Shown: positions 1 through 7,800 of the stretch, piece by piece
How positions within the stretch are numbered: the stretch's first letter is position 1
Layout of the letters: every line of letters begins with the position of its first letter
Assembly (NCBI GenBank): GCA_900547435.1
Contig: URGO01000042.1
Coordinates: 1 to 21,046 of the forward strand
DNA: 21,046 nt
Origin: an uncultured Parabacteroides sp.
Lineage (GTDB): Bacteria > Bacteroidota > Bacteroidia > Bacteroidales > Tannerellaceae
Direction: 5' to 3'
Translations under genes and position numbers: made by a program
The notes under the pieces: model-generated
The model's database searches: none
What the model saw: only the letters and a program-made list of their open reading frames with translations
Told to the model about the DNA's origin: nothing

Positions 1-546
1 ATTTTTTATCAGATACAACCAACGTTCGAAATCATTTTCACATTCATCCGCCTCTTTTGTGAAGCGAGGCATTTCCAAATAGATTTGTCGCAACTTGGGA
101 TTGAAAACCTTATTCGTCTTCATGTCCATCAAGGTGACATCGGTACGTAAGCCGGAACTTCCAGATATTGTGAAGTCCATAAAGAAGATTCCGTAAACCG
201 GCTGGAGATAATAATCCCAGTCCTTCCCCTTCTCACCTTAGGCTACGATGACCCGACTTTGATAATACAAGCTTCTGTCCAAAAAGAAGTTTTGCCTTGC
301 CGCCTGCATCTCCACGATGAACTGTGTTCCGTCATCACTTTTACAATAGAGGTCAAACACCACCAGCCGTTCTTCTTCCCGTTCCGGCTGCATTTCCGGA
401 TTCATGATGGTCAAGTCTGCAATGTGACGTTCACCATCCAGCAACAAATTCAGGAAATCGATGGTCAATTCCTTATTGATTTCCTGACCGAATATCCGTT
501 TAAAGCCAAAGTCCGTAAACGGATTGATAAATTCCCTTTCCTTCAT
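1..546 (-). pseudogene. Rpn-family PD-(D/E)XK nuclease/putative transposase, interrupted by one nonsense codon and cut by the window edge
   Basis: Translation begins at the ATG complementary to 544-546 with the family-typical opening INPFTDFGFKRIFG. The nuclease core follows: an Asp in VVFDLYC and, about a dozen residues on, the ExQ of FIVEMQ, the expected D...ExQ arrangement of PD-(D/E)XK enzymes. After 102 codons a TAA (complement of 238-240) stops the frame. The same frame then continues without any stop for 79 codons to base 1, reading GEKGKDWDYYLQPVYGIFF and then LRQIYLEMPRF, which fits the next section of this family. Homologues usually have Gln or a similar residue where the stop lies, so a CAA to TAA change is the simplest explanation. 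Family members promote recombination or act as nucleases, and some have a toxin-like role. I infer a recent pseudogene or a sequencing error; separate translation of the C-terminal part is possible but unsupported. The true 3' end is outside the window. Confidence 0.82.
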
Positions 547-576
547 GTCAAGAGTCTTTTATGATTAATATTTCGA

Positions 577-608
577 CAAATATAACTATTTTATCGAGAT
601 TACACAAT
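577..608 (-). promoter_or_regulatory. Probable Bacteroidota-type promoter of the Rpn gene
   Basis: On the minus strand TATATTTG (complement of 577-584) matches the -7 consensus TAnnTTTG exactly. An ATTG (complement of 605-608) lies 20 bases upstream, a 3-of-4 match to the -33 TTTG. Transcription would start around 570, giving a leader of about 25 bases before the ATG at 546. The element match is seen; promoter activity is inferred. Confidence 0.5.
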
Positions 609-658
609 AGTATTCTCGCTATAAATATACAATCTTACAAAATTTCCCCCAAAAAATC

Positions 659-722
659 AAACACAGAGACACAGAAGCACAGAGGATTTTTAAAAAACTC
701 TGTGCACAGTGCCTCTGTGTTT
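659..722. repeat. Inverted repeat built of ACACAGAG-type octamers, downstream of murF-alr
   Basis: The left arm (659-684) begins AAACACAGAG and ends GCACAGAG. The right arm (698-722) is CTCTGTGC, then ACAGT, then GCCTCTGTGTTT, so the outer 10 and inner 8 bases pair perfectly around a less regular middle. The A/T-rich spacer is 685-697. It lies 28 bases past the murF-alr stop codon and could fold into a terminator-like hairpin. A diverged second copy occurs at 19238-19310, also just after a gene end. There is no U-tract typical of an intrinsic terminator, so I classify it as a repeat. Confidence 0.75.
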
Positions 723-750
723 TTCCTAAATCTAACACACACCCAATTTC

Positions 751-3222
751 CTATTCCGTATAATAAATTCTTTTCACGCGAGGTGAAACAGAAGTCAATA
801 TCTCGTACGGGATTGTCCGCAAACGGTCTGATAATTCCGATACCGGAAGTTCCTCGCCAAATACGATGACCGTATCACCCTCTTGCGCATCGCTATCGGT
901 TACATCAATCATACAAGCATCCATGCATATATTACCGATAATCGGGCATCTCTTACCCCGAATAACCACTTCGCCATGCCCGTTACTGAAATGACGATCC
1001 AACCCGTCAGCATAGCCAATCGGGATAATGGCTATACGCGAGTCGCGCTCCACATAGCTCCGCCGGCTATATCCGATGGAATCACCCGCCGGGACCTGCT
1101 GGATCTGGAGGATAGTTGTCTTCAAGGTACTAACCGTCCGCAATCCATGGATTCCGGATGCGCTAACCCCATAAAGACCGATACCCAATCGCACCATATC
1201 CATCTGGTATTCCGGGAAACGCTCAATACCTGCCGTATTCAAAATATGTTTGATAACGGTATGCTCCAAACCGGCCTCCAACTCGGCCGCGGCCTGCTGG
1301 AATTTCGTCAATTGTTCGTGAGTGAAATCGTCAAACACAAACGAATCACTTCCTGCCAAATGCGAAAATACCGAACGAACCTTGATTCCGCTTTGCTCTT
1401 TCAACCGTTCGCATAATGTAGAAACCTCGTGGGGCTGGAATCCGAGGCGATGCATTCCTGTATCAATCTTGATATGCACCGGATAAGCTATGATACCCCG
1501 CCGACCGGTTTCCTTAATCAAGGCATCCAACAAACGGAAGCTATACACCTCCGGTTCCAGATTGTATTCAAACAACGTATTGAAACTGCTAAACTCCGGA
1601 TTCATCACCATAATCGGAATCGTCACACCCTCTTTCCGAAGAGAGACCCCCTCATCGGCCACCGCCACCGCCAAATAATCACAATGATGTTCCTGCAAGG
1701 TCTTGGCCAACTCATGCGCCCCACTTCCATATCCGGAGGCTTTCACCATACAGACCATCTTCGTGTCCGGCTTCAATTTGGAACGATATACATTATAATT
1801 ATGTACAATGGCGGAAAGATTAACTTCGAGAATCGTTTCATGCACCTTCTTCTCCAAGAGTTCGGAAATATGTTCAAAATGAAAACGCCGGGAACCCTTT
1901 ATCAAGATTAATTCGTTTTGGAATTTCCGGATTGAAGGAGAAGCAATAAACTCCTCCGTTGAAGAATAAAACTCTTTCTCCAAACCGGCCCCAAACACAG
2001 ACGCATATTCCTTCAGATCCTTACCGATGCCAATCAAGCGATTGACGTTCTTCCGCTCTACCAAATCCGCTACCTTTTTATAAAGCGATTTGGGCAACGT
2101 CCCTGTCTGTAGAATATCCGAAAGGATTAAGGTAGATTTCAGGTTCTTCGCCACCTTCCGGCTCTGCTGGAAATCAAGGGCTATCGCCAAAGAATTGATA
2201 TCCGAATTATAGGTATCGTTTATCAACAGGCAATTGTTTATTCCCTCCTTGACATCCAGGCGCATCTCGACCGGCTCCAGACGGGCAAATTTCGTCTCGT
2301 CATTTACGCTGGTCGGCTTCAGGTAAAGCATCACCGCCAGACAATGAATCACATTTTCGATAGAAGCATCATCCGTAAAAGGAATCGTGTACACCTTATC
2401 AAAGCCCAAGAGAGTACAATGAATCACCGTATCGGTCTGTCTCTTCTCAATAGACTCGATATAAAGGGGAGCTTCGGTATCCGTACGGCTCCAGGCAATT
2501 GCTTTATGCGACAAACAGGCAGCCTCGATAGCATTCGAAATAAAGACATCATCCCCATCGTAAATAATCGCCTCGCTCTCGCTGAACAACGTCAGTTTCT
2601 CCTGACACTTCTGATTCATGGAAATGAAGTTCTCCTGATGCGCTTCGCCCATACACGTCAAGACTCCGATAGTCGGAACGATGATAGGCTGGAGATTCTC
2701 CATTTCGTCCGGCTGGGAAATACCGGCCTCGAAGATGCCCAAAGTATTTTTCTCGTTCATCTCCCATACCGAAAGCGGTACGCCTATCTGCGAGTTATAG
2801 CTTCTGGGCGAACGGACGATATTAAACTCGTTATGCAACAATTGATACAAGAACTCCTTCACGACCGTCTTCCCGTTACTTCCCGTAATACCGATTACCG
2901 GAATCTGAAACCGCTTGCGATGGTAAATCGCCAACTTTTGCAATGCCTTCAAGACATCCTTTACCAACAGGAAGTTCGCATCCGTCATGGATTCAAACTC
3001 CGGAAGCATCCGGCTTACCACAAAGTTGCGGACACGTAACTTATACAAATCCCCGATATAACGATGCCCATCGTTCGTCTTTGTGCTCAAAGCGAAGAAC
3101 AACGTCTGTTCGGGGAATGACAGACGCCGGCTATCCGTCAATAATATACTGATGACACTATCCTGCAAAGTAGTTGTTTTAGCACCGATAATCCGGGCTA
3201 CGTCCTTCATTGCGTATTCCAT
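751..3222 (-). CDS. murF-alr: Bifunctional UDP-MurNAc-tripeptide:D-Ala-D-Ala ligase / alanine racemase (MurF-Alr fusion)
   Basis: This 823-residue cytoplasmic protein joins two steps of D-Ala use in peptidoglycan synthesis. Residues 1 to about 455 are a Mur ligase of the MurF type: ATP P-loop GITGSNGKT at 111-119, the NSQIGVP motif near 143-149, GEAHQENF near 192-199 and NDTYNSDIN near 335-343. Residues from about 462 to 823 are a fold-III PLP alanine racemase: Schiff-base Lys494 in MVKASGYG, HRLGF at 591-595, catalytic Tyr718 in SIGYSRR, IGYADGLDR at 735-743 and CMD at 766-768. The Lys-region motif differs from the common VKANAYGHG. Such fusions are usual in Bacteroidota, often next to a separate murF; whether this ligase half is active cannot be judged from sequence. 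The ATG at 3222 lies 3 bases after the stop codon of the GSCFA gene, so the two are probably cotranscribed. A second ATG four codons in is an alternative start. Confidence 0.95.
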   Translation of the reverse strand: MEYAMKDVARIIGAKTTTLQDSVISILLTDSRRLSFPEQTLFFALSTKTNDGHRYIGDLYKLRVRNFVVSRMLPEFESMTDANFLLVKDVLKALQKLAIYHRKRFQIPVIGITGSNGKTVVKEFLYQLLHNEFNIVRSPRSYNSQIGVPLSVWEMNEKNTLGIFEAGISQPDEMENLQPIIVPTIGVLTCMGEAHQENFISMNQKCQEKLTLFSESEAIIYDGDDVFISNAIEAACLSHKAIAWSRTDTEAPLYIESIEKRQTDTVIHCTLLGFDKVYTIPFTDDASIENVIHCLAVMLYLKPTSVNDETKFARLEPVEMRLDVKEGINNCLLINDTYNSDINSLAIALDFQQSRKVAKNLKSTLILSDILQTGTLPKSLYKKVADLVERKNVNRLIGIGKDLKEYASVFGAGLEKEFYSSTEEFIASPSIRKFQNELILIKGSRRFHFEHISELLEKKVHETILEVNLSAIVHNYNVYRSKLKPDTKMVCMVKASGYGSGAHELAKTLQEHHCDYLAVAVADEGVSLRKEGVTIPIMVMNPEFSSFNTLFEYNLEPEVYSFRLLDALIKETGRRGIIAYPVHIKIDTGMHRLGFQPHEVSTLCERLKEQSGIKVRSVFSHLAGSDSFVFDDFTHEQLTKFQQAAAELEAGLEHTVIKHILNTAGIERFPEYQMDMVRLGIGLYGVSASGIHGLRTVSTLKTTILQIQQVPAGDSIGYSRRSYVERDSRIAIIPIGYADGLDRHFSNGHGEVVIRGKRCPIIGNICMDACMIDVTDSDAQEGDTVIVFGEELPVSELSDRLRTIPYEILTSVSPRVKRIYYTE

Positions 3223-3225
3223 TTC

Positions 3226-4212
3226 TTACTTCAATTTAGACTTTAAAACAATTCGCTCTTTTGAAAAGTCAAAGAAAGTCATTTTCTCGTTAAGTCGGTC
3301 AATCTTTAACAAAGTTTGCAAAATAAATTGCCGATAGGCTTCACTTTCCGGATTAAAAGGACGATGTTCAACCGCTTTTCGGATTTCCTCACATTTTTTC
3401 AACAACTCTTTTGCCTCGGGCGTCAGCTCAGACTCAACAAACCGTTCCCAGATATAATCTATCGCCTGGCCGGACGGATGAATCATGTCTTCCGCATAGA
3501 AACGATAGTCGCGCAATTCGTCCATCACAATCTCATACGAAGGGAAATAGGCCGTATTGTCCGGATACATCCGGTTCAACTCGTCGATGGCCAAAAGGAG
3601 CGTCGCCTTACTCAGCTGATTGCCATGCGCCCCATCTTTCCAATGCCGGATCGGGCTAACCGTAAACAACACTTTCAGCTCCGGACAGGCCTTCCATAAC
3701 TTTTCCAACACATCAGACCAGCTTGTCACAATCTGAGATACCGACAAGCGTTCCCGAAGGAACAACCTATCCGGCAACTTATGGCAATTGGCCACCACCT
3801 CGCCGTTCTCTTTCAAACGATAAACCCACGAAGTACCAAAAGTAATCATCAACCGTCCGCATTTACGCAAAAAAGCGGACGAATGCTCCAAACGCCGGTT
3901 AATGCCCTCCAGGCACTCCTCGACCGAAAGCGCGGAGAACCGACTATGATGCCGGAAGCTATGATAAAGACCTCCGGAACAAAATAAATCATCAGCGGTA
4001 AACGGACGGGGAGACTCAAGACGGATGAGCGCATCGACTATTGACAACGGATTATACAACGTCCCGAACGGATTGATATCTACCTGAAACTTCGCCTCGT
4101 CCAACCGCTTTCCTACATTCTCGGAAAAGCAAGACCCCAACAAAAGTATCGGCATCTCGTAAGAAAAGCGGAAAGGCGGCTCCGGCAAAGATATATGCGT
4201 ATAAAAATCCAT
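3226..4212 (-). CDS. GSCFA-domain protein (SGNH/GDSL hydrolase-like)
   Basis: The 328-residue protein has the name-giving motif GSCFS at residues 26-30, where the Ser sits in the nucleophile position of the SGNH/GDSL fold, followed by a conserved NPFGTLYNP block. It also has the characteristic TVSPIRHWKDGAHGN segment and a C-terminal MIHPSGQA, in which His would complete a catalytic dyad or triad. No signal peptide is visible, so it probably acts in the cytoplasm or at the inner membrane face. The family has no firmly established substrate; ester or acetyl hydrolysis on envelope glycans is a reasonable guess. It is the first gene of a unit with murF-alr, only 3 bases apart, which suggests a role linked to cell-wall synthesis. 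A TAnnTTTG promoter element lies just upstream. Confidence 0.9.
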   Translation of the reverse strand: MDFYTHISLPEPPFRFSYEMPILLLGSCFSENVGKRLDEAKFQVDINPFGTLYNPLSIVDALIRLESPRPFTADDLFCSGGLYHSFRHHSRFSALSVEECLEGINRRLEHSSAFLRKCGRLMITFGTSWVYRLKENGEVVANCHKLPDRLFLRERLSVSQIVTSWSDVLEKLWKACPELKVLFTVSPIRHWKDGAHGNQLSKATLLLAIDELNRMYPDNTAYFPSYEIVMDELRDYRFYAEDMIHPSGQAIDYIWERFVESELTPEAKELLKKCEEIRKAVEHRPFNPESEAYRQFILQTLLKIDRLNEKMTFFDFSKERIVLKSKLK

Positions 4213-4231
4213 AGTTTGCTATTTAGAAAGC

Positions 4232-4239
4232 CAAAGATA
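4232..4239 (-). promoter_or_regulatory. -7 promoter element of the GSCFA/murF-alr unit
   Basis: The minus strand reads TATCTTTG, an exact TAnnTTTG match, 20 bases upstream of the ATG at 4212, giving a short leader of about 12 bases. A convincing -33 TTTG at the usual distance was not found, only A/T-rich sequence. It faces the promoter of the small plus-strand gene. Confidence 0.5.
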
Positions 4240-4293
4240 CAAATGAAAATCCAATAAATCATCGTAAAAATGATAGTTAAATCACTTTTGTTA

Positions 4294-4324
4294 ATTGCCA
4301 TTTCATGAAAACTTCCTATTTTTG
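4294..4324 (+). promoter_or_regulatory. Promoter of the small secreted-protein gene
   Basis: TATTTTTG at 4317-4324 matches TAnnTTTG exactly. ATTG at 4294-4297 is a 3-of-4 match to the -33 TTTG with a 19-base spacer. The predicted transcription start, near 4331, lies after an in-frame upstream ATG at 4305. This is the main reason for choosing the ATG at 4347 as the start of the gene. Confidence 0.55.
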
Positions 4325-4346
4325 TGGGAAAATAAGAATAGGAATC

Positions 4347-4658
4347 ATGAAGATCGTGCATCTGCTTGTCATAGTAACCGGTTTGCTGGTCTCTTCCCCC
4401 GCAATGGCCTCGGAAGAGAGCCCTCAGCAGCGTGTCACCCAAGCCGATCCGGCACCGATTGAAATCAGCGCATACGATAGTTGCATCCACGTGAAGAATG
4501 CTCCGATAGGAAGTATTCTGGAAATATACAGTGTCGTAGGCATCAAGGTCAAAGAAATCAAAATAAAGGAAAGCAATGGCGAATATCCCGTCAACATTCC
4601 CAAGGGGTATTACATTATCCGCATCGGAGAAACTGTCCGTAAAATAGTAATCCGCTAA
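4347..4658 (+). CDS. Small secreted protein with a type IX sorting-domain-like C-terminus
   Basis: From the ATG at 4347 the product has 103 residues. Residues 1-21 are a clear Sec signal peptide (MKIVHLLVIVTGLLV, cleavage expected after AMA). A polar linker of about 20 residues follows, and from about residue 38 to the end there is a beta-rich module: IEISAYD, then LEIYSVVGIKVKEI, then NIPKGYYIIRIGE and a final VRKIVIR. The order 'sVxGxxv...G...i..GxYiiRi...kkivi' resembles the C-terminal sorting domains (type A CTD) that direct proteins through the type IX system. No cargo domain is present, so the protein is practically a signal peptide plus sorting domain. It converges on sprA, the translocon gene. 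An in-frame ATG at 4305 would place the start before the promoter and spoil the signal peptide. The function is unknown; homology to sorting domains is judged by eye and could be superficial. Confidence 0.75.
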   Translation: MKIVHLLVIVTGLLVSSPAMASEESPQQRVTQADPAPIEISAYDSCIHVKNAPIGSILEIYSVVGIKVKEIKIKESNGEYPVNIPKGYYIIRIGETVRKIVIR

Positions 4659-4696
4659 GCATTTTCCTCCTACCGGATTCTCTTTCATCACACATT

Positions 4697-4731
4697 CTTT
4701 TCCCTAACCCTATCCGGACGTTCCGGAAAAG
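4697..4731 (+). terminator. Weak hairpin after the small plus-strand gene
   Basis: CTTTTCC (4697-4703) can pair with GGAAAAG (4725-4731). Alternatively TCCGG and CCGGA (4713-4727) form a tighter inner hairpin. It lies 38 bases after the stop codon of the small gene. There is no following T-run, so termination is uncertain. Confidence 0.25.
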
Positions 4732-4747
4732 GAAGGGATCTTTCGAG

Positions 4748-4810
4748 AAGTTTCAAGGCATGAAACTTTTGTTTCGTCCAATGAAACCGGAGTTTCATGC
4801 CTTGAAACTT
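4748..4810. repeat. Three tandem GTTTC-N7-GAAAC palindromes with a 21-base period
   Basis: Seventeen-base palindromic units start at 4750, 4771 and 4792, exactly 21 bases apart, separated by 4-base spacers (TTTT and CGGA). The central seven bases are AAGGCAT, GTCCAAT and ATGCCTT. The first and third are reverse complements, so the whole block also forms a perfect 20-base-pair inverted repeat (4748-4767 with 4791-4810) with the middle unit in the loop. It lies 6 bases beyond the sprA stop codon, between two convergent genes, so a bidirectional terminator or transcript-end role is possible. The exact period of two helical turns would also suit a DNA-binding protein. I do not recognise a named element. 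Confidence 0.8.
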
Positions 4811-4816
4811 TCCCGA

Positions 4817-7800
4817 TTACTGGGCCAACGAGAAGCGAAGGCTTATACCGTAATTGGAATTGGAGGTCGGATAAGAAGCACTCGACACCAACGGTTTGTT
4901 GATTTGCAGATCATAAAACGCGCGAAGCGTCAACGCCCGACTCAAACCATAATCTGCCGAGAACTGAATCGTCTTAGCCACATTTCCGCTTGTTGCCTGC
5001 GTAAATTGTTCTTCAATCTTCCGGATTAACGATTGCGTTTTCCGATAAGAGAAATCCAAATTAACCGTCAGGTCATTGCTAAAGTTTTGCGTCTTTTTCA
5101 TCTTCAGGACCTTATTGAACTCGACAAACTTATATCCCAAGCCGATAACAAACTCATTCGTATTCGATTCGACCAATTGATAAGAAGAAATATTCAAATT
5201 CAATGTCCGTGAAGTCCGATATTCCACCTTTCCCGTAATATTGTTCAATGCCGTGGCATCTACCCCCAACAAAGGAGTGAATCCGTCGGAAATAGTCACG
5301 GATGAAATCTCATAAGGAGAAGACGGAGCCGGGTTTCCAGTGGTCACATCCCGTGTAAAGCCCAAGCCATTTCCGGCATCAACCCAATTCAGATAAGATG
5401 AGAACGAGCCGACATTATAAGAAGCCCGGTATTGATGGCTCAACGTGATATCCTTGAAATACTTTTGCAGAACCGGTATCTTGGTCAATCCATTATACGT
5501 AATGCGCCAATTCGGAAGCAGACTCTTGATAGAAGGGAATGCCGACAATCCTACCTTCGAAGGATCTTTACCCGTATAAGCCGCCAGGAACGCCGGAATC
5601 AATACATCCGCCGAGTTCTGGCTCACCCCGCCATAATTCGGGTTATAGTTCTGACCGGCCAAAGGCGTACCGGCCACGAAGCCCCGGTTCGGATAACTTG
5701 TTCCGGAATAAGCACGTTCCAAACGGGAAGCAATCTCCGAACGGTATTGCAAAAACTTCTCAAATTGCTTGGACGAATAATTGTTCCCGGCATTACCGCC
5801 TCCCCCCAGCGAACCACCCAAGGCAATTGTTGTCATCGTAAAGCTTCCACCGTATGTTTCCGGCATACCGTCATACATAAATTGAATCTCTGTATCCCGC
5901 GAATCGACCCGATTGGCATTCAAATCAATCTTCAGTCCGGGAATCGGCTCGAGGTTCGCGCGAATCGTCAGGTTCTTCGAACTATTAATCATAGCCGGCG
6001 TGATGTTGCTTTCCGCATTCTTGATCAGCCAGCCATTGGCATCCGCCTCATCCAAATAACTCCGGCTCACCCGTCCGAACGCAAATCCTAATCCCGGAGC
6101 ATAACCAAATGCCGAACGCGATTGTCCGAAGATATCGCCCACTTCCGGAGCAAAACCCGGAAGCATCATCCCATCGCTTTGCGTATATTGGACGCTAAAA
6201 CGACGCAACATCATAGCGAAACGGGTTGCATACTCTACGGATTTCGTCATAAACTCTTCGGTCTTACCAGCCCCCGGACGAATAGTCAATTTCAAATGAG
6301 CCGTATCCCGATTCAATATCTTCACCTGCGCATAATTAATCGGCTTATACTTGATGGCATAACGCTTCCCATCCGCACCAATTGCCGTAATGCGCACCTT
6401 CTTCGTAAACATACCATGCTGTACGATTACATCGCTATCCGGACTAAGGACAATATCCTTTTCCAGCTTGACCTCTTTCTTTTTCTTCTGTTGCTGAGCT
6501 CTCCGGTTGTTATTCCGTGCCGTTGTATTGAACTTCTGATTGATTTTCTTCAGATAAGCATTCTTGTTATACAACGATTGGAAGTTGAAATTCCCTTGCC
6601 AGTCTATCTGACGCTGGTTCTTGATGACATTTCCTATCGGATCATCATTCTCTATCTCCGCACTACGTTCCCAATTGTAAGAAGCATTATAAGAGGCCGA
6701 ACTATTCACCCAATCCAATACCGGAATATATTGCAAAGGCAAATTCCAGGTAACAGAGAATTGCTGGTCGTACTTCAATGGTGTACCCAAATCCTTGATG
6801 CTCTGCTTAACGGAATCTTTCCACACCTGATATTGATCCGGATTCAACTCCTTATTCACCTGAACGTATGGCTCTTCAATACGGGCATTCGTTCCGGAAG
6901 TAAAGTTAACCGACAAATTGTTGGTAAAATCCCAACGCAAACTAAAGGCCCTGTCCCAATAGAACTCCTGGCTGAACGAGACCGGAATACTGTTCTGCCC
7001 ACCATACTCCAGACTATTCAAGTCGCGCAATTGCAATTCATAATAATTACGCATCATGGTCGTCTGGAAACTGATGTTCGAGGGCAAATAGTTCAACGAG
7101 AATTGTTTCAGATATTTCGTATAGCCATTGTTTTTCTTCAGCTTCTCGAAAGGACGGAACGGTTTGGCATACGGAGTGTAGGTATAGGCAAAACTACCGT
7201 TCCAATTCTTCGTACGCTCGTATTCCGTTTCCGGATCCTGCATACTATTCTCACTATACGAATAACTGAGCGAGAAGTTAGCCGGGTCGTATGGCATCGG
7301 ATTCTTGCTTTGGATATCCACATGCACATTATTGAACGCGACACTCTTTATGGTTGTCTGTTCAATGGAATAGTTCTTGATAGAATCCTTTTCGGCTTGT
7401 GTCTCTACGTTATCCAACGCATCACTCATCTTTATATCATTATTCAACGGATCATATTGAGGCGTTATCCGTTCGCGGGAATACGCATAATAGAACGGGA
7501 TGCTGACTTTAGCTTTCTCCGGGAAGAATTTGCCCAGTTCAAGAGTTGTCGAAACGCTATATTGCGAATAATCATCCAACCGGCGCTCTGTTACCGACTG
7601 ATCCAACGCTCCGAACCCGGCGGTCTCAATACGCCCGGAGGCATTGACGGTTCCTAAGTCAGAAAGCGCAATGCTGGCGTTGACATTGGCCGCCCAACCG
7701 CCCTCTTCATTAAAGTCGGTCAAACGCAATTCGTTCACCCAAACTTCACCACTCTTGACACCCGTTACAGAAGTATTCCGGATGCCTATCATGATTACTT

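Noticed and set aside
659..722. CRISPR repeat
   Set aside because: The repeated word is a contiguous octamer without spacers, and no cas genes are in the window.
883..1416. 177-codon plus-strand open frame opposite the racemase domain
   Set aside because: It is antisense to conserved racemase motifs, with no promoter or recognisable protein features.
4305..4346. ATG at 4305 as start of the small secreted protein
   Set aside because: It precedes the promoter -7 element and would put polar residues in front of the signal peptide.
4748..4810. Short CRISPR-like array
   Set aside because: The spacers are only four bases and the units are palindromes; no leader or cas genes are present.
6122..7657. 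511-codon open frame on the plus strand inside sprA
   Set aside because: It is antisense to a well-supported coding gene, has an Ile/Leu/Arg-rich composition typical of a reversed frame, and shows no recognisable domain.
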